Origin: Casuarius casuarius
Lineage: Eukaryota > Chordata > Aves > Casuariiformes > Casuariidae
Reading direction: 5' to 3'
Assembly (NCBI GenBank): GCA_003342895.1
Contig: PTFA01000081.1
Coordinates: forward strand, 264,451-328,450
DNA: 64,000 nt
The position numbers were made by a program, and so were the translations under genes. Positions within the stretch are counted from its first letter, which is position 1, and every line of letters starts with the position of its first letter. Below, one piece after another: positions 38,479 through 50,352 of this stretch. A model generated the notes under the pieces. The model made no database searches. It was not told where the DNA came from and saw nothing but the letters and a program-made list of their open reading frames with translations.

Positions 38479-40351
38479 ATTGCAGAGCTCTTCTCTCACC
38501 AGCCACCATGGACACTGGAGGACCTCCTCCCACTGCTCCAATCCCACCCTCCCAGGCATCATTTGACACTCCAAGTACAGCTGTTTAAATCCTTCTTCAG
38601 CCCTTTGTGTCACCTCTTTTCCATCCCTACCCTTCTCCCAGTCTCATCAGTTCTAACAGCCTCTCTAAGGAAGGACAGCAGGATCTCTTCTCACACCATA
38701 AATGCTACACCTGTAGGCATGCAAGGCGATGTGCGCTGCTCCCCACTGCTGCAAAGCTGCTGGCTTCAGGAGCAGCTCCTACTAACTGAGCACAAAGACT
38801 GCATGATCAACAATATGTCTTCAAATATTCTTTTGCAAAAGATTAACATAATTTGTACCATAATTTTATCATGGCCTCATGGTGTTTGGTGTTTTTCCTA
38901 AATTTCCAGGTACTCAAATATAATATTTACATGGGAAACGCATCACATTCAGCTTCAAGCTCCCAGGTTTGCAAAGAAAAGGTAGAAAATGTGCAGAAAG
39001 ATAGGAAGGATACCTGAGGGTCTAGAAAAACTATCCAAAATGTATTTTTAAAAAAAGAAAAAAAAGAAAAACCTAAACAAGCCACTTTAAGTTAAAAACT
39101 TAAGTCAACCTCAAAATTTTTGACTTGACTTATAACCTGCTATAAGTATAGACATACCAGCCAGCACTGCATACAAATGCAAATCTTCACAAGGGGCTTG
39201 AACATTTAACCACCTGATTCAGAAACACAACTGCCACTGGTTTATGCAAACATCTGCCCTAACACAATTTAATGACATTTAGATATTTATCCCTATATAA
39301 ATAAATATATCTCTCTGAGATGTGGAACTTCCATGTGTAACGTGGAGATAACTGTTAATGTTCATAAAGTGTAAGCTTTTTTAAACTTCATGTATCTGTT
39401 GATTTTGTTTTCATCTTCTGTAGCCACCTCTGAATTACAAAGAAGATGAACAAAGGAAAAGTTCTTGAAGCAAAATGTGTTTTAGGATGTTTGTAATCTG
39501 TTCCTTGGTACAGCTGATGTACATACAACAAAACATATCTTTTTTTCCCCTCAGAGTCCTCCATATGGACAGCCAAATATTCAGATTATATGGAACACTA
39601 TTATTCACATTTTTCTACTGATGCGACTGTCTCATACATATCAGTTAGTAAAAGGAAAGTGAGGTTGAGTTATTGCATCTAGAAGTTTGGGATAGATCTT
39701 TATATTCCAGTCATTATTATACAGACAAAATTCCCTGGAACACTATGAGAGCACATTGGTATTTAGGATCATGCTCTTTTGCTCTCCCAGTGATTTCCTC
39801 ATCAAGTCACCTCAATTTTCAAGCATTTCCCCCCTCCCCCTCAACAGGCACTCTTGATAATTGCCTAACTCTGAAAGCCAAGCAAGGTATTTTCTGGCTT
39901 CTATATTAGTAGGAATAGATTTTGTAAAATCAGATGTTAGTTAATAAGCCATCAGGACAGTCTGGACTGTCACTACAGTCCTGGCAGAAGTAATAACACT
40001 GATTTAGCCAGTTAAGTGACAGGATGTAGCTCTGAATATACCCAGATAACAGAAATCTATAGAGGAAAAAATTGCCATTCTTAAAACAATTGCTTTTGAG
40101 TCAAGAATCACAGAAAGACACTAACAAATTCAAAAAATATTCTGACATATTGTGCAAATAGAGTTTAAATTTCTACTGTTGTTTGTTTCACATCCTATAC
40201 TTCAGGGGAAGAGAGGAATTTTTTTGCCTTTTTTCTCTTCTGAGGTTTTCTTATTTAATTTGAGCAAGATGGGCCAGAACCCAAGCTCTTGATCCAAATA
40301 CTCCCAAATCTCTGCTCTTCAAAAATCAAAATCTATTCATTTTGCCTGTGA
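38479..40351. other. unique AT-rich DNA
   Basis: Short inverted repeats at 39087-39103 (TTAAGTT/AACTTAA) are followed by AAGTCAA/TTGACTT nearby. No supported gene. Confidence 0.5.
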
Positions 40352-40389
40352 CCCTTTAATGACTGTCTCTCCCTTTAATGACGGTCTTG
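40352..40389 (+). repeat. 19-bp imperfect tandem duplication
   Basis: Two adjacent 19-bp units each begin CCCTTTAATGAC and differ at three positions by eye. Confidence 0.85.
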
Positions 40390-41189
40390 TAGTTTCCCTC
40401 CTTCCCTCTCTGAGCCTGCTTGCCAGTCTGTTTATTTTCTCTTCATCAACTTTTTTTGGGAAGAGGCCATTTCATTTTCCATCAAGCCTCTTCTCTCTTC
40501 CATCGATTCTTATTCTGTATTTTTCCCTTTTGCCCTCACACAGCACTACACACATTTTCCTCTCCATTAAGTTAACTCACAATTCATCAAGATTGTGCAC
40601 TCCAGAGCCAAACAGATATGGAGCTGTTTTAAAAGAAAAGGCAGAGATTGCTCCAGCTCACTAATAAAGCGTATCAATCTTGCTCCCTTTTAAATGAAAC
40701 ATATTGTGAGGTTCTCTTAGGCACGTTAATGAAAGTGTTTTGCCAAGTTTATCCCTAGCATGAATCCAAGACCAGAAGCGGGGAAGCAGGGAAGGAGGGG
40801 GGGGCAGCAGGGAGGGTGGTCACAGCATGGACCCGTATTTTTAGTTTATGGATATTATGCGTTAGAAGAAATAGGAACCTTATTTGGACTAGGAATGGGA
40901 AACAAAATGCACTTCTGGACTTAAAACAGAGGGCCAGGACGCGCACTCTAAGTGGCATATATAATGACTCTGCAGTGTTTTCATGAGGTCAGTGCAGACT
41001 AATCTGAACACAGCTATGAAAGTCCTGGGTGCTCCTGGGGATTTTGTTCCATTATTAAAATAAAAACCAGGGTATTACCCAATTAAGGCCAGAAAAGCTG
41101 AAAACAATTATCTCAAACATTCTTCTCTGCAGCTTCTCTTACTTTCCCTCCAAAGCAACCAATACTGACATATATCAAAAAATATTTGA
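40390..41189. other. unique DNA with a G-rich tract
   Basis: 'ggaggggggggcagcaggga' lies at about 40795-40814. No gene is supported. Confidence 0.5.
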
Positions 41190-41480
41190 CTACCTAGGTG
41201 GTCCTCTAGTCCAATGTGGCAACTCAAGAACTGCAGCTCCCACTAATAACCATACCTGTTCCCTGTATGCATGGAGGAAAGATGCCCCTCTAAACCTGCT
41301 TCTGGAGTGAAGGAGTTCATTCCCAAGGATAGGCAAGCCACTCATGGCAAAAGATCTGCAGATCCGTAGGAGACAACCACTGAGAGGCTCTGCTTTCCAG
41401 GAAGTTTTTCCAAGTACCTCCCCAAGGAAACTCTTCCATGAGTTAAATGTTACATGAAGTCCAGCACTTGGTTCACATGC
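41190..41480 (-). repeat. possible decayed CR1/L3 fragment (antisense)
   Basis: 'aggtggtcctctagtccaat' resembles the antisense CR1 end 'gatcatctagtccaac'. Farther along, 'aggaagtttttccaagtacc' resembles the 'aagtttttcctaat' block expected in the same orientation. The order fits, but the divergence is high and the intermediate DNA is unconvincing. Confidence 0.35.
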
Positions 41481-42814
41481 AGCCTCCAGTGCTGGAGGAC
41501 AACAGCTTTGAACTTTCTGTTACTTGGTGCATAAGTTTATGCACCTGAGAGGTCTGAAATGGATCTCCTTCCATCTCATCTGTCGTAAAGAACTTAATAG
41601 ATTCAATCCACAATAGTAGAGATGGGCAAATAATATGTTTGTCCATCTGTCTTACATATCTACTATGAGGAATCAGTTTTGAATTTGACTGAAATAATTT
41701 CCTTAATTCATTTTTAAGAGAGAAAAAAAAAAGAATATATCCTTTCTTTTTGGATTAACCTATAGGTTTCCTTTGACTCAGCTGTTTTTCAAAATTTTAA
41801 AAAATTCAGATCAATTTTTAAAGTACCCTTCCAAAACAAGGTTATAGAATTATTTTAGAATGCGCTAAAACACAGTATTTTGGCATTTCTGAAAAGTTTT
41901 GTTGTTATTTATCAAAACATTTTGTTTCGACAGATCTTTAAGAGCAACTGAAAATAGAGAGAAGCTGGTCTACTTCAATCTTTATACTATACCTTGCTAG
42001 GAAGAAAAGAAAAAGGTTTGCAGGATAGAAGAGAAAGACAGATAATCATTGGAGAACAGGATCTTAGCGTCTATGAGTTCACAACTATCAAGAAGACCAA
42101 CTCAGCTTGATGGGACAATATAAATAGCATTTCTTACTCTGATAGATACAAAACATGAGCTGTGATGATCATATAATTTTTTTTTTTAGTGATAAAGGAA
42201 CTCCTTGGTTATTTTCTTCCTTCTCATAGTTTTGAAAGGAGAGGCTGTACAATGGCAGAGAGTAATTGAATTGTAAAGACAGAGGCGCAGATGGATAACA
42301 ACTCTCTGTCATTTGCTCCTGAAACTTTCTAAATGAAATTCACATCAAAATGTGAAAATCTGTAAAGCATCATTAATTTCAAGGAATCAGAGTAAGATTT
42401 TAAACAGGAACTATGAAATAGTTTCTGTGTGTACTCTTCTGATGTCTTTCCTATTTCATCTAATTAACAATAAAACAGATGTCCTGTGACAAAATCAGCT
42501 TTTTCATCCAGTAACACTCTGACAATCTAAAAATGCCAGTCCCTTCACATACATAAGTTAAATGTCACTGGAGACAGTTGATGCAATTTAGAGATAAAAG
42601 CAAAGTGAATATTAATATTGGCTAACTAATACAGGAGTGCAGAAATCCTACTGCCTGCCCTAAAAGTTAGAGATCAGTATTTACTGGAGGGGATTTGTTT
42701 TATTTCAACATTTTTCCCTGAGAAAAAAATAAATGAGCACACTTTGTATTCTGACTGTTCCACAAAAATAGCTATAGGACCCTTAGAATTGCAGTATTAT
42801 TTCTACAACAGAAT
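41481..42814. other. unique AT-rich DNA
   Basis: There is a T tract at 42179-42188. No supported gene. Confidence 0.5.
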
Positions 42815-42945
42815 GGTGGTCTGCTAGGCTAGTACATAAAATATCTGGCTTTAAGACCCAGCTCACAGTCCTGTGTGAACTTTGGCAAACCACTCGCCTT
42901 TCCTGTTGATACTCCAGACCTATAAATTGGGACTAAAAGTCCATT
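42815..42945 (+). repeat. MIR-type SINE core (sense)
   Basis: 'gtctgctaggctagtacata' at the head is followed by 'cccagctcacagtcctgtgt', 'gaactttggcaaaccactcg', 'cctttcctgttgatactcca' and 'gacctataaattgggacta'. These align in order with MIR: 'cccagctctgcc...gtgaccttgggcaagtcactcacctctctg...cctataaaatggggata'. Most of the element is represented. Confidence 0.6.
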
Positions 42946-43551
42946 ATTAAGCTGAATTGTCTACCTGAAAATTCAGTTCACCAAGGGAGGAACTGTAATT
43001 ATGTGCTTGTTTAGGCCCCAGCCTCGTAGGGACCTCGAACTGCTACTGTAATACAGGTATGTGGTCAAGCATTTGAAAAACTTTTATTACTTGCTATCTT
43101 GTTCTCAATCACAGAATTAAACAATTAAATGTTCTTGTATTTCTCTACAGCTGAGTCAATACATAGAACTAGGCTATCACCATTTCTGGGTCACTGAGTG
43201 CATCTTATGTGATTTTACTATGTCTTTTTCCATAACTGGTCCCTAGTTCAAGAGGTGTGAAAAATCACAGTGAGCTCAGTAGAAAATAAAATTAAATAGG
43301 ATTAGAACTCATATCTTGTCTATACAAGGAAGTTACTATGTAGCAAGATGGATGTGAATTTACCAGCTTTTTCATAGTGGCTGTGCATGGACACTGTTAG
43401 TGCATGCATTGGAAGTGGTATAGGAAAGTATACATAAGCCTTCTTAGTTTACACTGGGACTGGAAGCAGAGTTAATGTTATTTAGGTTAGTGTCATCCTG
43501 CCTTACCAGCTACTGTAGAAAAAGCCCTTTATCCCAGTTAAATTAGCAGCA
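42946..43551. other. unique AT-rich DNA
   Basis: Nothing recognised. Confidence 0.5.
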
Positions 43552-43612
43552 AATTTTCCCTGACTTTCAGTGGGATCTGGACTGACCCCTGCTAAATCCG
43601 ATTTTCAAATCT
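43552..43612. repeat. short relic of an old sauropsid repeat
   Basis: 'tttccctgactttcagtggg' followed by 'atctggactgacccctgcta' resembles the remembered segment 'cccattgacttcagtgggatctggatcaggccc'. Only about 40 bp match. Confidence 0.4.
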
Positions 43613-45421
43613 CATGTAAGAATTCAAGTCCCACAGAGGCATCACTTAGCTATTATTCAAAAAATAGCAAGATTAAGAATTACTCTTTCCCAAATAACAT
43701 TAGAAAACCACTATTTAATTTCACTCCTTCACCTCAGGTTCAAACTGAGCTGCTTGTACTTAGCAGAACCATACAAGCATAAAAGCTAGAAACCTAACTC
43801 CCAGGTCTCATAATCTAACCTGTAAAATAACCCTTTAATAGCCTGAAAGCCTGCAGTTTATCTGCGATCATCTCTTCTTTTCTGAAAGAATCTAATCCTC
43901 TGACTAATCACTTATGGCAAAGAGTCACCCGTCATTAATTTATTCATTTAAAATCCTGTCCACCCTAAGCTAGAAATTGCTTTGAAAACAGGGGAAAACA
44001 CCAGAAACAAACAAAATCCCATATAATTTACAGCCAGATATATAAAAATATATATATCCACAGAGAAGGACAGACTTTCAGGAACTCATCTGTGCTCTAG
44101 GCCCCAAAAGACTTGTCTACCTAAGGACAAGATAAACCTATCAATGGCTATTAGACATGATGATCTATCTGAAACTTTCAGTTCAGGTTCCTGTCACTGC
44201 CACTGACTGCCAGCAGATAGAGGGGAATGAAATGTTTCTTTTATACTTGCCCTAACATTCTTTCCTCAAGTACCCATTACCATTCGTTGTTAAAAACAGG
44301 ACACTGAAGTAAGAGAAATTTTTGGACTAAACCTGTTCACAGTTCTTAAAATGTAATCTTACAACACTCAGGAAAGTGAAACTAGTAAGCTACAAATCTG
44401 CAGTTAATACATATAAATTAAATTACTTGAAGCTCTTATAAAGGCACTCTCATTCTGAAGTAGAAGTGGTCTGTGCTTGCTGTAGGTCATTTGTAAGAGC
44501 CAGGATTAAATGCAGATTAAACTTCAACTCAGAAAGATGAACCAATAATAAAATAGCAAACAGGACTTGATTTCCTTTTTCTGGCTACATAAGAACAGGA
44601 ACACTCATGGTGTTGGGATGCACTTGCAACACTTAACAACACATGGCTCAGTTTCCTCATTTAACTAATCACCAAAGCCTTGTTGTTACAAACAATCCAG
44701 CACCATGAATGTTCACTCTTAATGACTCACCAGCAGTTCATATCTACAGCTAATTTACCACCTGCCCACCTCGAGATGGTGTAAAGGTGGTTCACACATA
44801 GGTTGGCATCAAAGGTGTGCTGTTCTCAGGGGAGGAAATGCCCCGTGTGTTTACACAGTCACGTTAATGCGCTGGTAGGCTCCAGGAAGGTGGCCGAGAC
44901 CTCCTCAGATGGAGCTGCCTCCTTTTAAAGATGATTATTCTCTGAAGAATCACACTCTAAAATGGCAACCCATCATTAGGCTGATTTGCCACAAAAAGTT
45001 AATTTCTTGTTAAAATATTTTTCTCTTCACCATACCTTTTTTTTAATGGCAGTGAAGACCCAAGTGGGTCATCTTCTCTCTATCTCTCATTAACTGCATC
45101 ATCTTCACCATCATTCCAATCAACAGTTAAGGAACAAATGCAGAACTTCTTTTGCTGAAGTCATATAACACAATAGAAAAAAAATCAACTTGATTTTTCA
45201 GATACCAAAATGAGTTTTCCAAATAACATTTTGAATGCCCATGAAATCTCACTGTGCCATTTCCATTCTCATTTCACAATCAACTCCTCCCAACAGTATA
45301 TTCCTCCCTCACACAGCACATTCATCGCTCTGAAACTTGCCCCACATGGCCATGAGTTACCTCCTGATACCAGGCACATTCTGTATTTGCCAAACTGGAA
45401 AAAGGCCCCAGTTTTTGTCTT
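43613..45421. other. unique AT-rich DNA
   Basis: A (TA)n-rich tract lies at about 44036-44058. No supported gene or RNA. Confidence 0.5.
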
Positions 45422-45476
45422 GGGGGCTTTTTGGGGGGAGGAGAGGAGAAAGTGCTTGGTATTTGGGGGGGGAGGG
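45422..45476 (+). other. G-run cluster with quadruplex potential
   Basis: G5 at 45422-45426, G6 at 45433-45438, G8 at 45465-45472 and G3 at 45474-45476 lie on one strand within 55 bp. The loops are 6, 26 and 1 nt. The 26-nt loop weakens a simple four-run quadruplex, but the 8-G run could supply two strands. Confidence 0.55.
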
Positions 45477-46101
45477 AATACCTTTTAGAAAGATACTCAA
45501 AAATGTGCATCCAGAAATCACATAACTTTTGATACCGAGTCTGTTTCTCTTAGGAAGTTCTGTTTCTTGAGTAAAGACTGCAAGTTCCTTCTTCCTTAAT
45601 TGCTTCCATGTGACACATAAAAATGCTGACCCTATTTTAGAAACACTCATAACCTTCAGTTTAAGAATGCCTCCTCTCATCCCTCCTGTACCCCCTCAAA
45701 GAAAATCATATCTGACATTCAAAAGATACCCCTTAGCACAGTACAGTTATTTTCAAGATACTAGATCCCTATGATACACAGTACTCAGAGCGATGCTGGA
45801 GAAGTTAATCATAGTTGCAATCATGTGTCCTTCCCAGTTCACACAATTGTGTGATTGACAGAAATTCCCAAAGCAGAATTCAATTAAGTATAATTTTGAT
45901 TCTCATAAGACAAGTCTGCCTTTGTTGTAACTCCAAAATCGTACTGAAACACAGATAAAACAGACATTAAATAATGTAATCTGCAGCTGCTCAGACAGAA
46001 TAAATGCCACCAATAATAACGCTGTCACTGCTACGTTGTGTAAACTATGGAGCTGGCTTTCTCTGAAAGTGAAATATAAATATCTTAAGTTATAGGACAG
46101 T
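45477..46101. other. unique DNA with a 16-bp palindrome
   Basis: TCACACAATTGTGTGA at 45839-45854 is a perfect palindrome. Nothing else is recognised. Confidence 0.5.
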
Positions 46102-46205
46102 TTGGAGCAGATTTTCAAAGGCTTTTAGGTACTTAAAAGTCCAGACAAACACTCAAAGGGACTTTCAGAAGTGCCAAGGCTCCTATTCCCACAGAAATCA
46201 CCAGA
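46102..46205. repeat. relic of an old self-complementary sauropsid repeat
   Basis: 'gcagattttcaaaggctttt', then 'aggtacttaaaagtcc', 'aaagggactttcagaagtgc' and 'caaggctcctattcccacag', follows the repeat I recall as 'gattttcaaaggcacctaa...gggattttcaaaagtgcctaagctcctaactcccattg'. That repeat is abundant in turtle and crocodilian DNA. Confidence 0.6.
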
Positions 46206-46616
46206 AGTCATAAAGTAATCCTCAGAGTATCAGAACTAAGAACATACAGTGTGGTGGTATCACTTTTCACAAGTATAATGTCTGCGACATACCTTTTTCT
46301 ACATAAAGAAGTGCTTAGATAATGTTGGGTACAGGGACGCATTGGTCTGTGGGAACAGTCACCTTGATCTGTCATCCAAAAAGCTTGAGAACTTCTGTAT
46401 AGTCATAACAGCACTTGATTTTAATCAGTTAAATGCTTTGTCCGGGATTTGATAAATTTGCCCACTCTAATCTCTCTCACCACAATAAAGCCCCTCTTAA
46501 GTATCTAATTCTTCCACACAGTCCATAAGCAGCCATTGAGGACTTAACTAGTGTCCTCATCAAGAAATGGGCCCACTGTATCTGGTTAGCAAGATACTAC
46601 TATTTCTCTTTCATAC
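46206..46616. other. unique DNA
   Basis: Nothing recognised. Confidence 0.5.
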
Positions 46617-46649
46617 TTCTTTTCTTTTCTTTTCTTTTCTTTTCTTTTT
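46617..46649 (+). repeat. (CTTTT)n pentanucleotide microsatellite
   Basis: About six CTTTT units on the + strand. On the minus strand these read as AAAAG, which gives rise to a spurious lysine-rich ORF end. Confidence 0.9.
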
Positions 46650-47408
46650 GTCATTTAATGAGACAGAAGAGTTGCATGCCCAAAATGGAGGTGCACTGCA
46701 GGAACTTTTTTCCACTCTCAACATACTGAGGAATAAGATAAAACAGCCCCTGAGTTTGCTTTCCCCTATGCCAAAGTCTGAAGCGGCCCCAGAAGCACCA
46801 GGGTCAGGGATTAATGCCACATCCATCCCTATTCAATGCCCACAGTTGGGGCCAGGGAGCCTCGCAGTCACAGGAATCACAGTAATGGTGTTTTAGAAGT
46901 ACAGGCAGTTTGGGTCCTTTCAAGCTATTGCATTCTCCTCTTATTACTGAGAATACAGTCAACAGAAAGGAAAAAAGAAATCCTTGAAAGAAAAAGTATC
47001 ATTGCAAACTGACTCACTAGGTGAAGACAGTAATCACCAAATAAAATATTTCTGCTAAAAGGATAAATTTCAGAAATTCGGTTCTGGTTCTGCATCACAA
47101 ATGCCCCAAAGCATATTTAGATCATGTTTACTTTCCCAAACAAGCTATTTACAGTTAAAACAAACCCAGCCAAGAAAGGTAGATGCTCCACTGGGCTGTA
47201 CACATCTGATGTGAACATCAGAGGGGAAATGCTATAGGAGAAACCCGAGAGCAGTTAAAGTTGAGCATTAAGCAAAAGAACAGAAAAATAGGCATCTCTT
47301 AGAAAATAAGACAGCACTTGACAGTTGGTGGTTAGACAACACAGAAGTGCTGTCCCTTTTCTAAGTCCTTTAAGACTAGGGACAATCGGTGGCAGCTTTA
47401 ACACAGTC
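46650..47408. other. unique DNA
   Basis: Nothing recognised. Confidence 0.5.
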
Positions 47409-47427
47409 TCTGCTGCTCTCTAGTGGC
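47409..47427 (-). promoter_or_regulatory. CTCF-like core motif
   Basis: GCTCTCTAGTGGC at 47414-47426 matches 11 of 13 core positions of the reverse CTCF consensus. Same orientation as those at 23008 and 36853. The flanks match poorly. Confidence 0.25.
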
Positions 47428-50293
47428 TTTAACAATCACTCAGCTGAGCAGACCGGGTTGTTTCAGAATGGAGACAGTTAATTTAGTAGCATCTCAGACT
47501 CAATTAGGAATTCACATTAATAAACATTATTAACTTAGAAATTTGTAGGCTACTCTTACTATATTTCCAGAGGTGTTTGAGTGAAGGGATTTTGTATCTT
47601 TCTTCTATTTTGTCTGCCAATGTAGAGCAATACCAGAACATTTTTATACGTCACTAAACTTTTGAAGAAGACCCTTCATGTAGGTTAGCGTAGGTACACA
47701 TAGCAACAGGGGCTTCAGTTCTGATGAGGATTTCTGGATCTATGACAATATAAGTGAGTCTGCCCCAGCCCTTCCATAAGGAGGCACAAAAGATCTGTGA
47801 AACAGAAACCCAAGGGATTGCACCTACTTACTCCAGAGCTGATTTTGGTCCTGAAATTTTCATTTCCATCAAACCCATTTTTAGATTCTGGAACAGTCCA
47901 AATTAGCCGATGACTTTGGCTAAGGAGTACAACACAGCTGGGTGTCACATCACACTGTCTTCATTACTACAAAGACACATCTTAAGTCCACTTCTGATCC
48001 AGCCAAAGCAGCAAAATTCAGACCTGGAGGTTGTTTTCCAGTATCCCAAAGTACAGGTTTATTCACCCCCAGTCCTTTCGCTTGCATTCCTAGACTAGAA
48101 TCAGAGGTAGAATGGCAGAGAAACTTGTGCAAGGTCACTGCAATATTTATTTTGTCACTGTACACACAAACACACCTTGATTGCATGCATTAGGCCTGCA
48201 TCTCATTCAGTGATCAGCGCAACACTTTATTCCTCACATTAAAAACCCGTGAAATGAGAAATATCACACAGGACAAAACTTTCCTCAGACAAAAAAGATA
48301 ACAAAACAAAAAGAGACCCAGAAGTTGGTTCATGTGATAAATTCACCTTTCTAGTGACTCGCCCACACATATTCCTTATAACCATGATAAATTAAAAATA
48401 TTTCACAAAATCCCATGAAAGAATAACCAGGCTACCAAGTAAACACATTAGCACAAAAGAAGCACACTTATGAATGAGCAAAAAGCCTCTACTAGTTACA
48501 GTAGGCAAGTTTGGCACTGGAGAGGGTTTTCTATTTCTAGCCCAATTTCCAAAGGAAATGTGGTTTATGCAATCGTACTTTGTGCAAGCGTTGTCTGTCT
48601 GTCACCTCCACTACTATCCCTACTCTGCCTAAATAGCCAACTGTAGCTAAAGTCTCAAAGATTATGGAAACATATAGGAAATTAATTAATACAGCCAGTC
48701 TCAGAGATGAGAGAGTCCCTGTAAGTGCTCCATCCGACTGCAAAGCTTCTAATCAGCCTCAAGACCTACATGTGGGGCTAGAAGCTTTGTTGCTAAATCC
48801 TTGTTTCCTGTTTACACTACAATAACCAAGCACAGCCAATTGAGTTTTCAGGATCTGCAGTGCACTACATGCTTCGCTCTACAGTCCATATTAATGTAAA
48901 TTAACAAAAATAATTATCAGCGAGAATCAAACTTACCGATTTGTTTTGGGACTCTGTTATGCTGCACATGCACAGAGTAAGACGCAGCTTCTACCTCAAA
49001 ACAAGTGGAACAAGAGGAAGCAAATGGCTCAGCAACAGGATAAAATGGGGCATGACAAGAGGAGGGTGGCAGGGGGCCAGGTGTTATCAGCAGCTGCCCA
49101 GCAGAAGGCAGGAATCCCACTCAAGCCTGGGTCTGTATTAGAGACTGTCCTTTCCCCAAAGCCCTGCAGATGCTATAAAGTCAAAACTGGGAGATAGAAA
49201 CAGAAAGAACATGTAACTTGCTGTTGAGTATAAAGCTGAGACTGCACCTGAGGTCGTCAGATGATTGCAAGTCAGTTTAACATTTAACATTAACATTTGT
49301 GGCATATTTGTTTTTACCTAAATTAAATAAGGACTTCTGAAAACTTCAGAAATAGGCCTTTTTATTTATTTAAATTGCCTTTTGTACTGTGTTAATAAAA
49401 GTATTGCATGACATTCTCAGCTGCTGTTCACTCAGTAGCTGGAATTTTCTCCCTCTGTCAATTTCTAGTGCTGACATTTTACTTTTTTTAATCTTTGGGC
49501 TCAAGGCAAATTTTTTCAACCTGATTTCCTTACAAATATTTGGGGCTTGCTCCTGCATTCCTCAAAGCCAGTGAAAATTCTGAATGAACAAGGAATGCAA
49601 AACCAGACCACAGTGTAATTTACTTTTTCTATTATACTGGCTTTGAAAGTCCCTGAAGACATATCACTGTTTATTACTACAATAAAACATTCCTAATTCA
49701 TTCAAGTGAATTAATGACCGAGAAACCTCCTAGATATTACTGAACTGGCAAAACATAAGTGATTACTATATTATTCTTTAAAAAGCAAAGCTAATAGAAG
49801 GGGGTTTTTTTCTTTTTTTTTTCTTAAGTATACACCCGTATTTGATTATTTGTGTCAATGCCTTACTTCTCACTAGCAAAGGTTCTGCAGCATGCTCTGT
49901 CAAAGCTGCCACAGTGTGCAGGGGTACGAGAGATCTGTAACTTCTCAACCTTAAGAATATAGGGACAAGCCATCATTCTGGAGTGTGTATGACTTGTGGA
50001 AATTACCGCAACTCAGATTAATGAAATCCTACTAACAATCTTTCCTTTTTGCTTAAGTTTCAAACAGCTCAGGCAATAGCAGCTGTTCATTAGGGCCTTG
50101 ATTTTAATTCCATGTCTATGAGAAGATTTACCCTTGCCATGTCAGTTTTATTCATCTGTTATGAATGGTCATAGTGTCAAATTATGAGCTGAATCAGGGA
50201 CTGTTTGCTTTTTTTTCTGAGCTTAATAACGTACTCAGCACAATCGCTCCTTATTGCTGCAGGTGCATCTGGCTGCTCCTTTAATACTAATAA
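47428..50293. other. unique AT-rich DNA
   Basis: TTTAACA repeats of period 7 occur at 49277-49297. A weak MIR-like 'acttgtgcaaggtcactg' lies at about 48123-48140 and is too short to call. No gene is supported. Confidence 0.5.
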
Positions 50294-50352
50294 ACAGTCC
50301 ATTAATTTCAGTGCAGTTACTCTTCATTCATACTCGCATGAAGGAGAATCAC
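50294..50352. repeat. short relic of an old sauropsid repeat
   Basis: 'cagtccattaatttcagtgc' at about 50295, followed by 'agttactcttcattcatact' and 'cgcatgaaggagaatca', resembles the remembered 'cattgacttcagtggagttactcc...ttacaccggtgtaaaggagaatcag'. Confidence 0.45.

Noticed and set aside
38347..38901. 184-codon plus-strand frame
   Set aside because: It overlaps a CR1 3'-end fragment at 38405-38478, has no recognisable domain, and its second half is ordinary AT-rich DNA.
43725..43755. tRNA-like B-box wording ('ggttcaaactg')
   Set aside because: No A box or cloverleaf can be built around it.
45839..45854. 16-bp perfect palindrome TCACACAATTGTGTGA
   Set aside because: About one palindrome of this length is expected by chance in 64 kb, so it is noted but not raised as a finding.
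49065..49081. CTCF-like GGTGGCAGGGGGCCAGG
   Set aside because: It shares the GCAGGGGGC core but misses several key flanking positions, so it was not listed with the other candidates.
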